Source of the DNA: DATGMB01 sp035293845 | GTDB taxonomy: Bacteria > Acidobacteriota > Terriglobia > Bryobacterales > Bryobacteraceae | Assembly: GCA_035293845.1 (NCBI GenBank) | Contig: DATGMB010000050.1 | Location: 1 to 5,345 of the forward strand | DNA length: 5,345 nucleotides | Direction of reading: 5' to 3' | Part shown: positions 1 through 5,345 of the stretch, piece by piece | Layout: every line of letters begins with the position of its first letter | Position numbering within the stretch: position 1 is the stretch's first letter | Program-made: the position numbers and the translations under genes | Notes under the pieces: generated by a model | Database searches by the model: none | Seen by the model: only the letters and a program-made list of their open reading frames with translations | What the model was told of the DNA's origin: nothing

Positions 1-1
1 G

Positions 2-559
2 CCCGCGCCGCGCGGCATCCCGCAGATCGAAGTGACGTTCGATATCGACGCCAACGGCATTCTGAACGTGACGGCCAAGGATCGCGCGACCAACAACGAG
101 CAGAAGATCACCATTACCTCGTCTTCCGGCCTCTCGAAGGAAGAAGTCGAGAAGATGGCGCGCGACGCCGAGGCCCACGCGGCCGATGATCGCAAGCAGA
201 AGGAGACCATTGAAGCGCGCAACCGCGCCGACGCTATGGTCTACAACGTCGAGAAGACGCTCAAGGAGCACCGCTCCAAGATCAGCGACGCCGAGGCGAA
301 GGAGATCGAGGACGCTCTGGCGGAGACGCGCACGGCGATGGGCGAAAACGACGGCGCCCGCATCAACTCGGCGCTGGACCGTCTCACCACAGCCAGCCAT
401 AAACTGGCCGAGGCCATGTATAAGGCCTCCGCGCAGGCCGGCGGCGCGGCCCCCGGCGACGGCGCCGGCGCTGCTCCGGGCGGAGAGCAGGGCGGCAAGG
501 GCGGCGGCAAGGACAACGTCGTGGATGCCGAATTCGTCGACGTGGATGACAAGAAGTAG
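2..559 (+). CDS. dnaK: DnaK (Hsp70) chaperone, C-terminal part; 5' end outside window
   Basis: This is the 3' end of an Hsp70 gene: 185 codons plus a TAG stop, with the reading frame open through the left edge. DnaK is the cytosolic ATP-driven chaperone that binds unfolded segments and works with DnaJ and GrpE. Visible parts, numbered within the fragment: the end of the substrate-binding beta-sandwich (about residues 1-40, containing the family-typical stretches PAPRGIPQIEVTFDID and GILNVTAKD), then the alpha-helical lid (about 45-145), then a Gly/Ala-rich disordered linker (about 146-170). The charged tail contains VVDAEF and ends DVDDKK, as in bacterial DnaK. The ATPase domain, roughly the first two thirds of a normal 610-640 residue protein, is upstream. 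dnaJ and hspR follow on the same strand, which fits a chaperone operon. Family assignment is certain; the beginning of the gene cannot be described. Confidence 0.97.
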   Translation, partial: PAPRGIPQIEVTFDIDANGILNVTAKDRATNNEQKITITSSSGLSKEEVEKMARDAEAHAADDRKQKETIEARNRADAMVYNVEKTLKEHRSKISDAEAKEIEDALAETRTAMGENDGARINSALDRLTTASHKLAEAMYKASAQAGGAAPGDGAGAAPGGEQGGKGGGKDNVVDAEFVDVDDKK

Positions 560-565
560 GAACTA

Positions 566-645
566 GGGATTGGGGGTTGGGGGTTAGGGAGTCGGGCGGG
601 TCGTGTTACGCGAACCCGATTCCCCAATCCCCAGCCCCCAATCCC
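566..645. repeat. 31-base imperfect inverted repeat of G/C tracts between dnaK and dnaJ
   Basis: Arms at 566-596 and 615-645 are inverted copies agreeing at 27 of 31 positions, with an 18-base spacer. All four differences are transitions. In a transcript three of them become G-U pairs, leaving one A-C mismatch, so 30 of 31 positions could pair. The left arm is G-rich on the + strand: tracts 566-568, 572-576, 579-583 and 587-589 are separated by 2-3 base loops. The right arm gives the same kind of tracts on the - strand (C-tracts 615-617, 622-625, 629-632, 635-639, 643-645, 648-651). Each strand therefore meets the usual pattern for a G-quadruplex. No T-run follows, so it is not a standard intrinsic terminator. 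It fills most of the gap within what looks like one operon. It may be a dispersed intergenic repeat; the window has only this copy. Confidence 0.85.
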
Positions 646-659
646 GACCCCTGGTACTT

Positions 660-1856
660 ATGCCCGCAACTCCCAAACACGATTACTACGAAACCCTGGG
701 GGTGGCGCGACAGGCCTCTCCCGATGAGATCCGCAAGGCTTACCGCAAGCTGGCGCGCAAGTTTCATCCCGATCTCAACCCGGGTGATAAGTCCGCCGAG
801 GAGCGCTTCAAAAACGTTCAGGAAGCGTACGATGTCCTGAGCGATCCCAAAAAGCGCCAGATGTACGACCAGTTCGGCTTCTACTCGGAGAACGGGTTTC
901 CCGGCGCTGGAGCGGGCGGGCCGGGCGGACAGCGTCCGCACCCCGGCATGGACTTCTCCGGGTTCGATTTTTCCGATATCTTCTCCGGCGCGGGCGCCGG
1001 AACCCGCGGCGGCGGTGGACGGCGCACGGAAACCGGTGGCGGCTTTCGCGATATCTTTTCGCAGTTTTTCGGCGGCCGCGGCGCGGCAGCGCAGCCCGAG
1101 CCGGAAAAGGGCGGCGATCTCGAATATGTGATGGACATCGATTTCTGGCAGGCCATCCGCGGCACCCAGGCTCGTCTCAACATTACGCGCTATGAGATCT
1201 GCGAAACCTGCCGCGGCACCGGGTCCGCGGGCACGGGCGAGGTGCAATGTCCGCAGTGTAAGGGCACCGGCAACGTGCAGCAGATGGCCGGCGCGATGCG
1301 TTTCAATCTGACCTGCCCGCGCTGCGGCGGCTCCGGCAAACTCCGCAATGCCTGCCCCACCTGCGGCGGCGATGGCCGCATCACGCGCACCGAGACGGTG
1401 GACGTGCGCATTCCGCCGGGCGCGCGCAACGGCTCGCGCTTGCGGGTTCCCGGCAAGGGCAATGCCGGCACGATGGGCGCGCCTCCGGGCGATCTGTACA
1501 TCACCACGCGCGTCGAGGAGCACCCGTTTTTCCGCCGTGAAGGCGACGACATCGAAATCAAGGTGCCGCTCGCGGTCTGGGAGGCGGCGCTGGGCGCCAA
1601 GATCGAAGTCCCGACCATCGACGGCCGCACGCTGCTCAAGATTCCGCAGGGCACGCAGAACGGTCAGCGCTTCCGCATGCGCGAAAAGGGCGTGCTCAAT
1701 GCCCGCAACAACCAGCGCGGAGACCAGATTGTCGAGGTTGCCATCGAGGCCCCCGATCCGCGCGACGAACGCACACGGAAGCTGCTGGCGGAGCTCGCGG
1801 AGCAGCACAAGGGCGAAGATCCGCGCGCCGAACTCTGGGCGAAGGTGCAGGGCTGA
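660..1856 (+). CDS. dnaJ: DnaJ (Hsp40) type I co-chaperone
   Basis: A complete 398-residue DnaJ, slightly longer than the usual 370-390. It delivers unfolded clients to DnaK and stimulates its ATPase in the cytosol. Domains: J domain about residues 7-72 with the essential HPD at 36-38; Gly/Phe-rich linker about 73-150, containing two DIF motifs (FSDIF ending at 108, FRDIF ending at 133); zinc-binding region with four CXXCXGXG motifs starting at C181, C197, C219 and C232, all eight cysteines present; then the C-terminal substrate-binding beta domains. The frame is open further upstream to a GTG at 603, but that extension would be encoded by the inverted repeat and resembles no DnaJ N-terminus. 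The ATG at 660 gives MPATPKHDYYETLGV, the normal beginning. No clear Shine-Dalgarno precedes it; the repeat ends 14 bases before the ATG. hspR starts five bases after the stop. Confidence 0.97.
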   Translation: MPATPKHDYYETLGVARQASPDEIRKAYRKLARKFHPDLNPGDKSAEERFKNVQEAYDVLSDPKKRQMYDQFGFYSENGFPGAGAGGPGGQRPHPGMDFSGFDFSDIFSGAGAGTRGGGGRRTETGGGFRDIFSQFFGGRGAAAQPEPEKGGDLEYVMDIDFWQAIRGTQARLNITRYEICETCRGTGSAGTGEVQCPQCKGTGNVQQMAGAMRFNLTCPRCGGSGKLRNACPTCGGDGRITRTETVDVRIPPGARNGSRLRVPGKGNAGTMGAPPGDLYITTRVEEHPFFRREGDDIEIKVPLAVWEAALGAKIEVPTIDGRTLLKIPQGTQNGQRFRMREKGVLNARNNQRGDQIVEVAIEAPDPRDERTRKLLAELAEQHKGEDPRAELWAKVQG

Positions 1857-1861
1857 AGGCC

Positions 1862-2257
1862 ATGGCGAAATCGAAATCCAAAGCGGCGTACATGATCTCG
1901 GCGGTGGCGGAACAATACGCCATTCACCCGCAGACGCTGCGGCTCTACGAGCGCGAGGGGCTGTTGAAGCCATCCCGCAGCGACGGCAACACGCGCTTGT
2001 ACACCCAGGAGGACCTGGAGCGGCTGGAAGTGATCCTGCATCTTACCCGCGAGCTCGGCGTCAATCTGGCCGGCGTGGAGATCATCCTCAACATGCGGGA
2101 GAAGATGGGGGAGATGCAGGCTCAGATCCAGGAATTCGTGGCCACGCTCAACCGCGAATTGGTCACCCGCAGCCAGCGCCCGCAACCCTCCGACGAGCGC
2201 ACCGGCCTGATCCCCGTAATCAACGCGAAACCCCCGGCCAAATCCGCCCGCCGGTAA
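1862..2257 (+). CDS. hspR: HspR, MerR-family heat-shock repressor
   Basis: A 131-residue MerR-type regulator. Residues about 10-76 form the winged helix-turn-helix: YMISAVAEQYAIHPQTLRLY at 10-29, EREGLLKPSRSDGNTRLYT at 30-48, then a helical segment ELGVNLAGVEIIL. The IHPQTLRLYEREGLLKP core with GNTRLYT is characteristic of HspR rather than of metal-sensing MerR proteins, and there are no C-terminal sensor cysteines. Residues about 77-105 are a predicted dimerisation coiled coil; the tail is basic and probably flexible. In other bacteria HspR binds HAIR inverted repeats (CTTGAGT-N7-ACTCAAG) upstream of dnaK operons and uses DnaK as co-repressor, so repression lifts when DnaK is occupied by unfolded protein. 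Position at the end of dnaK-dnaJ supports this role. It starts five bases after dnaJ, with only a close GAAGG (1855-1859) as possible ribosome site, so translation may be coupled to dnaJ. No HAIR site is seen in the window. Confidence 0.93.
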   Translation: MAKSKSKAAYMISAVAEQYAIHPQTLRLYEREGLLKPSRSDGNTRLYTQEDLERLEVILHLTRELGVNLAGVEIILNMREKMGEMQAQIQEFVATLNRELVTRSQRPQPSDERTGLIPVINAKPPAKSARR

Positions 2258-2466
2258 CGCTCGCCGGCGCGCTCACGTCCGGCGCGGAGGCCTTAAGGAC
2301 CGGCCAACCGGCACCGCCGCGGCCCATCCCGGTGAGGAATGCGAACTCCGCGGCCACATCGGCCCGCCGCCGGTGGCCGGGGCGGCCTGCACACCGGCGA
2401 GGAAGGCGAAAACCCTCCGGCGCGATCCCTCCGCGGGCGGCGCGCTCTGCCCGTTCTGCCGCGTCG

Positions 2467-2472
2467 TAGAAT
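2467..2472 (+). promoter_or_regulatory. Possible -10 box for the hydroxyproline operon
   Basis: TAGAAT differs from the TATAAT consensus at one position and stands out in very G+C-rich surroundings. Transcription from it would begin near 2479, giving a leader of roughly a dozen bases that carries the ribosome site at 2482-2487. The hexamer expected 17 bases upstream (2444-2449, GCTCTG) does not resemble TTGACA, so this is a weak prediction. An activator-dependent promoter or read-through from hspR is equally possible. Confidence 0.3.
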
Positions 2473-2481
2473 GGAAGCTTT

Positions 2482-2487
2482 GGAAGG
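2482..2487 (+). promoter_or_regulatory. Ribosome binding site fixing the deaminase start
   Basis: GGAAGG lies four bases before the ATG at 2492. It is the best Shine-Dalgarno in the window. It decides between the in-frame ATGs at 2339, 2471 and 2492, because it falls inside the coding sequence if either earlier ATG is used. The ATG at 2492 also gives the MKPNWHGVFPAITT beginning expected of the family. Confidence 0.65.
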
Positions 2488-2491
2488 CGAC

Positions 2492-3406
2492 ATGAAACCG
2501 AACTGGCACGGAGTATTCCCCGCAATCACCACGCAATTCCACGGCGATCAATCGCTGAATATCGAAGCGACGGCACGCCACCTGGAGGCCATGATCGACG
2601 CCGGCATCCACGGGGTCGTCCTGCTCGGCACCGTCGGCGAGAACACGGCGCTCGAGTACGAAGAGAAGCTCACGGTCGTCCGCGAAATGATCGCCGCGGC
2701 GCGCGGGCGCATTCCCGTGCTCACGGGCGTCGCGGAATACACCACGGCGCTCGGCTGCCGCTTCGCGCGGGATGTCGAGCGGCTTGGCATCGATGGCCTC
2801 ATGGTCCTGCCCGGCATGGTCTACAAATCGGACGAGCGCGAGACTATCGCCCATTTCCGCGCGATCGCGGGCGCGACCGGCCTGCCGATCATGATTTACA
2901 ACAACCCGGTCTCGTACGGCGTCGATGTGCCGCCGCACGCCTTCGCGCAGCTCACCGACGTCAAGAATATCGTGGCCATCAAGGAGTCCTCGGAAAACGT
3001 CCGCCGCATTACCGACCTGGTGAACACGGTCGGCGACCGGTTCATCCTCTTCGCCGGCGTCGATGACCTGGTGCTCGAAAGCGTGCTGCTCGGCGCGCAG
3101 GGTTGGATTTCCGGCCTGGTCAATGCCTTCCCGCACGAAAACCGGGCGTTGTGGGATTTCGCCACGGCGGGCCGGTGGGACGAGGCGCGCGCTCTCTACC
3201 GCTGGTACACGCCGCTGCTGCATTTGGATACCCGGGTCAAGCTGGTGCAATGCATTAAACTCGCCATGGCGGAGACCGGGCTCGGATCGGAAATGGTGCG
3301 CGCGCCGCGGCTGCCGCTGGCCGGCGCCGAGCGCGAAGAAGTGCTCGGCATGATTCGCCACGCCATCGCCACCCGGCCGGCGCTCCCTCTGGCGGCCGCG
3401 CGATGA
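2492..3406 (+). CDS. DHDPS/NAL-family lyase, probable Delta1-pyrroline-4-hydroxy-2-carboxylate deaminase
   Basis: A complete 304-residue TIM-barrel enzyme of the dihydrodipicolinate synthase / N-acetylneuraminate lyase family, normal in length. Schiff-base chemistry is intact: K164 in VAIKESS, Y136 in IMIYNNP, and T47 in the LLGTVGEN loop. Residues that mark true DHDPS are missing. The YNVPSRTG loop reads YNNPVSYG here, so the substrate-carboxylate arginine is replaced by Ser, and the PYY segment that supplies the cross-subunit tyrosine reads PGM. Lysine biosynthesis is therefore unlikely. The next two genes are a hydroxyproline 2-epimerase and a D-amino-acid-type dehydrogenase. The family member in that pathway removes water and ammonia from Delta1-pyrroline-4-hydroxy-2-carboxylate to give 2-oxoglutarate semialdehyde (LhpC of Pseudomonas), and I assign that role. 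The stop overlaps the next ATG in an ATGA (3403-3406), indicating coupled translation. Another 2-keto-acid lyase or deaminase activity remains possible. Confidence 0.85.
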   Translation: MKPNWHGVFPAITTQFHGDQSLNIEATARHLEAMIDAGIHGVVLLGTVGENTALEYEEKLTVVREMIAAARGRIPVLTGVAEYTTALGCRFARDVERLGIDGLMVLPGMVYKSDERETIAHFRAIAGATGLPIMIYNNPVSYGVDVPPHAFAQLTDVKNIVAIKESSENVRRITDLVNTVGDRFILFAGVDDLVLESVLLGAQGWISGLVNAFPHENRALWDFATAGRWDEARALYRWYTPLLHLDTRVKLVQCIKLAMAETGLGSEMVRAPRLPLAGAEREEVLGMIRHAIATRPALPLAAAR

Positions 3407-4371
3407 GCGCGCCGGACCGTATTCGCATCATCGACTCCCACACCGGAGGCGAGCCGACGCGCGTCATCGTCTCCGGCGGGCCGGATCTCGGCCGCGGCCC
3501 GATGCCGGAGCGCCTGGCGCGCTTCCGCCGCGAGTTCGACCACATCCGCTCGGCCGTGGTCAATGAGCCGCGCGGTAACGACGCCATCGTGGGCGCGCTG
3601 CTCTGCGAGCCCTCCGATCCCACTTGCGATGCCGGCGTCATCTTCTTTAACAACGTCGGTTACCTCAACATGTGCGGGCACGGCACCATCGGGCTCGCCG
3701 TAACGCTCACCCATCTCGGCCGCGCCCGCGCCGGCGTCCTTCGCATCGAAACGGTCTGCGGCCCCGTCGAAGCGCGCCTGCTCGACGCCAACCGCGTCAC
3801 CATCCGCAATGTTCCGAGCTACCGCAGCGCGAAGAACGTCGCGGTGGAGGCGCCGGGAATCGGCGTGGTGCGCGGCGATATTGCCTGGGGCGGCAACTGG
3901 TTTTTCCTGGTGGCGGACCACGGCCAGCGGCTCTCGCTCGACCGCCTGGAAGCCCTCACGGATTACGCCTGGCGCATCCGCCAAGGCCTGGAATCCCACG
4001 CCATCGCGGGCGCGGACGGCGGCGTGATCGACCACATCGAGCTGTTCGGGCCGCCGACGGCGCCCGGCGCCAATAGCAAGAGCTTCGTTCTGTGCCCCGG
4101 AAAGGCCTACGACCGCTCGCCCTGCGGCACCGGCACCAGCGCCAAGCTCGCCTGCCTCTACGCGGATGGCAAGTTGAAGCCCGGCGAGGTGTGGCGGCAG
4201 GAAAGCATCGTCGGCAGCGTTTTCGAAGGCACGGTGGTCATAGAGAACGGCTCGATCGTCCCGGAAATCACCGGTTCGGCGTACGTCAATGCCGAAGCCG
4301 AGCTGATCCTCGACCGGCAAGACCCGTTCTGTTACGGGATCCGCGGCACATGCGCGCAAGCTACGACGTAG
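3403..4371 (+). CDS. 4-hydroxyproline 2-epimerase (proline racemase family)
   Basis: A complete 322-residue cofactor-independent epimerase, cytosolic, of the PLP-independent proline racemase family. It begins RIRIIDSHTGGEPTRVI, the usual N-terminal signature. The two catalytic acid/base cysteines are both present: C91 in NMCGHGTIG and C241 in DRSPCGTGTSAKLACLYADG, with D237 just before the second. Having Cys at the second site argues against trans-3-hydroxyproline dehydratase, which carries Thr or Ser there. The expected reaction interconverts trans-4-hydroxy-L-proline and cis-4-hydroxy-D-proline, the first step of hydroxyproline degradation (LhpA/HypRE type). Proline racemase itself cannot be excluded from motifs alone, but the neighbouring deaminase and dehydrogenase favour hydroxyproline. 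The start ATG overlaps the previous stop, no strong ribosome site precedes it, and its 3' end overlaps the next gene by 22 bases. Confidence 0.9.
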   Translation: MSAPDRIRIIDSHTGGEPTRVIVSGGPDLGRGPMPERLARFRREFDHIRSAVVNEPRGNDAIVGALLCEPSDPTCDAGVIFFNNVGYLNMCGHGTIGLAVTLTHLGRARAGVLRIETVCGPVEARLLDANRVTIRNVPSYRSAKNVAVEAPGIGVVRGDIAWGGNWFFLVADHGQRLSLDRLEALTDYAWRIRQGLESHAIAGADGGVIDHIELFGPPTAPGANSKSFVLCPGKAYDRSPCGTGTSAKLACLYADGKLKPGEVWRQESIVGSVFEGTVVIENGSIVPEITGSAYVNAEAELILDRQDPFCYGIRGTCAQATT

Positions 4372-5345
4372 CCATCGCCGGAGGCGGCATCGTGGGCGCG
4401 GCCTGCGCGGAGGCGTGCGCGGCGGCGGGGCTGAGCGTCGCGGTCGCAGAGCCCGGCCCCATCGGCGGCGGCGCCACCGCGGCCGGCATGGGCCACGTCG
4501 TGGTGATGGACGATTCGCCCGCGCAGCTCGCGTTGACGCAGTACTCCCGCGCGCTGTGGATCGAGCGCATGGCGGCGCTTCCCCCTGAAGTCGAATACCT
4601 GCCCTGCGGCACGATCTGGGTGGCCGCGGACGAAGAAGAGATGCAGGAGTGCCGGCGCAAGGCGGCGGTTGCGCAGGCTCACGGCGTGGCTGCGGAAGTG
4701 CTGGATGCGCGGCAGCTCGTCGAAGCCGAGCCGCACCTCCGTCCGGGGCTCGCCGGCGGCCTCCTCGTGCCCGACGACTCCACCATTTATCCGCCCTGTG
4801 CGGCTCGCTGGCTGCTCGAGCGGTCGCGCGCCGATGTGATCCGTGAAGCGGCCATGAGCATCGCGCCGGGCGAGATCCGCCTGCGCAATGGCGAGAGGAT
4901 ATCGGCGGGTGTCGCGGTCAACGCGACCGGCGCCTGGTCGCCGGAGTTGACACCGGGCATCGAAGTCCGCAAACGCAAAGGGCACTTGGCCATCACAGAC
5001 CGCTACCCCGGCTTCGTGCGGCACGTGCTGGTCGAGCTCGGATACCTCAAGAGCGCGCATTCTCTCACCTCCGATTCCGTCGCGTTCAACGCGCAGCCGC
5101 GGCGCACCGGCCAGGTGCTGCTCGGCTCGTCGCGGCAGTTCGGCGTGGAAGATGGCGCGATCGAGACGGCCATGCTCCGCCGCATGCTGGACCGGTGCCA
5201 GGAGTACATGCCGGAGCTGGCGGCGCTCACCGCCATCCGCACCTGGACCGGTTTCCGTGCGGCCACGCCGGATAAGCTACCGCTGATCGGCCCCACAGCG
5301 GACCCGCGCCTGTACCTCGCCACCGGGCACGAGGGCCTCGGGATT
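4350..5345 (+). CDS. DAO-type FAD oxidoreductase, probable D-hydroxyproline dehydrogenase; 3' end outside window
   Basis: The frame is open from the ATG at 4350 through the right edge: 332 residues without a stop. The N-terminus MRASYDVAIAGGGIVGAACA has the FAD dinucleotide-binding motif G11-x-G13-x-x-G16, ending at an acidic E34 that would bind the adenine ribose. It is followed by GGGATAAGMGH, typical of the DAO/glycine-oxidase fold. NATGAWSPEL lies mid-protein, then RKRKGHLAITDRYPGF, and near the edge WTGFRAATPDKLPLIGP and ATGHEGLGI, the conserved C-terminal FAD contact. Family members are usually about 370-420 residues, so only a few dozen residues are missing. Expected role: oxidation of cis-4-hydroxy-D-proline to Delta1-pyrroline-4-hydroxy-2-carboxylate, the step between the two preceding genes. 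It overlaps the epimerase by 22 bases in another frame. Whether it acts alone or needs partner subunits, as in Pseudomonas aeruginosa LhpBEF, depends on genes beyond the window. D-proline or another D-amino acid is an alternative substrate. Confidence 0.88.
   Translation, partial: MRASYDVAIAGGGIVGAACAEACAAAGLSVAVAEPGPIGGGATAAGMGHVVVMDDSPAQLALTQYSRALWIERMAALPPEVEYLPCGTIWVAADEEEMQECRRKAAVAQAHGVAAEVLDARQLVEAEPHLRPGLAGGLLVPDDSTIYPPCAARWLLERSRADVIREAAMSIAPGEIRLRNGERISAGVAVNATGAWSPELTPGIEVRKRKGHLAITDRYPGFVRHVLVELGYLKSAHSLTSDSVAFNAQPRRTGQVLLGSSRQFGVEDGAIETAMLRRMLDRCQEYMPELAALTAIRTWTGFRAATPDKLPLIGPTADPRLYLATGHEGLGI

Larger units (their letters stand above)
2258..2491. other. Intergenic region between the hspR and hydroxyproline blocks
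   Basis: These 234 G+C-rich bases hold no gene I recognise. The deaminase frame is open back to an ATG at 2339, but the extra residues are Arg/Pro/Gly-rich and unlike any family N-terminus. The region has a direct repeat CCGGCGCG (2264-2271 and 2279-2286), a CCTTAAGG palindrome (2291-2298) and short weak stems such as 2434-2438 with 2449-2453, none with a T-run. I therefore cannot place a terminator for the chaperone operon. A small in-frame ORF at 2373-2495 is treated under findings. Confidence 0.6.

Noticed and set aside
566..645. Inverted repeat as an intrinsic terminator of dnaK
   Set aside because: No T-run follows either arm and the arms are far longer than usual for a terminator. A Rho-independent end is not supported, though attenuation stays open.
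603..659. Upstream GTG start for dnaJ
   Set aside because: The 19 extra residues are encoded by the inverted repeat and do not resemble a DnaJ N-terminus.
606..1973. Long minus-strand open frame (455 codons) opposite dnaJ
   Set aside because: It is a shadow of high third-position G+C in dnaJ. The translation is Ala/Arg-rich without family motifs, while the + strand carries all DnaJ domains.
2366..2386. GCCGCC...GGCGGC stem as a terminator after hspR
   Set aside because: Only six pairs, and such stems arise by chance in this G+C-rich DNA; no T-run follows.
1348..2469. Plus-strand 373-codon frame overlapping dnaJ and hspR
   Set aside because: Alternate frame of two well-supported genes; Arg/Ala/Pro-rich with no domain.
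2339..2491. Longer deaminase starting at ATG 2339 or 2471
   Set aside because: The extension is low-complexity Arg/Pro/Gly sequence and the good ribosome site lies just before ATG 2492.
560..2491. HAIR (HspR) or CIRCE (HrcA) operator
   Set aside because: I searched by eye for CTTGAGT/ACTCAAG and TTAGCACTC/GAGTGCTAA pairs and found none; the operator is expected upstream of dnaK, outside the window.
3196..4359. Long minus-strand open frame (387 codons) opposite the deaminase end and the epimerase
   Set aside because: Ala/Arg/Gly-rich with no recognisable domain; the + strand genes contain intact catalytic motifs.
3403..4371. trans-3-hydroxy-L-proline dehydratase
   Set aside because: That enzyme has Thr or Ser in place of the second catalytic cysteine; here both C91 and C241 are present.

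Overview
The window is about two-thirds G+C and every gene reads rightwards. It falls into two blocks: the end of a heat-shock chaperone operon (positions 1-2257), then the start of a hydroxyproline-catabolism operon (from about 2470 to beyond the right edge). Both the first and the last gene are cut by the window edges. Gene order dnaK-dnaJ-hspR, high G+C, and a long G-rich intergenic inverted repeat suggest a soil-type bacterium. My best guess is Acidobacteriota (Bryobacterales/Solibacter-like), but this is inferred from style and not from a marker gene. Other high-G+C phyla that carry HspR remain possible.

Block 1. The last 185 codons of dnaK (end of the substrate-binding beta domain, helical lid and acidic tail) are followed by a 100-base gap. 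Most of that gap is a 31-base inverted repeat made of G-tracts on one side and C-tracts on the other. Next comes a full-length type I DnaJ (J domain, Gly/Phe-rich linker, four CXXCXGXG zinc motifs, C-terminal substrate domain). Five bases later comes hspR, a MerR-type repressor of chaperone operons. DnaJ hands clients to DnaK and stimulates its ATPase. HspR is expected to repress the whole operon, using DnaK as co-repressor, from an operator that must lie upstream of this window. No grpE lies between dnaK and dnaJ.

Between the blocks, positions 2258-2491 hold no gene I can recognise. There is a possible -10 box and a good ribosome binding site just before the next gene.

Block 2. Three tightly overlapping genes match consecutive steps of trans-4-hydroxy-L-proline breakdown, although not in reaction order. 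They are a DHDPS/NAL-family enzyme that I assign as Delta1-pyrroline-4-hydroxy-2-carboxylate deaminase, a proline-racemase-family 4-hydroxyproline 2-epimerase with both catalytic cysteines, and a DAO-type FAD oxidoreductase (D-hydroxyproline dehydrogenase; 3' end missing). The epimerase makes cis-4-hydroxy-D-proline, the FAD enzyme oxidises it, and the deaminase yields 2-oxoglutarate semialdehyde. The last step, the semialdehyde dehydrogenase, is not in view and may lie further right.

I found no mobile element, CRISPR array, tRNA or rRNA. I did not find a convincing undescribed system. The most unusual element is the dnaK-dnaJ inverted repeat, with quadruplex potential on both strands and near-perfect pairing as RNA.
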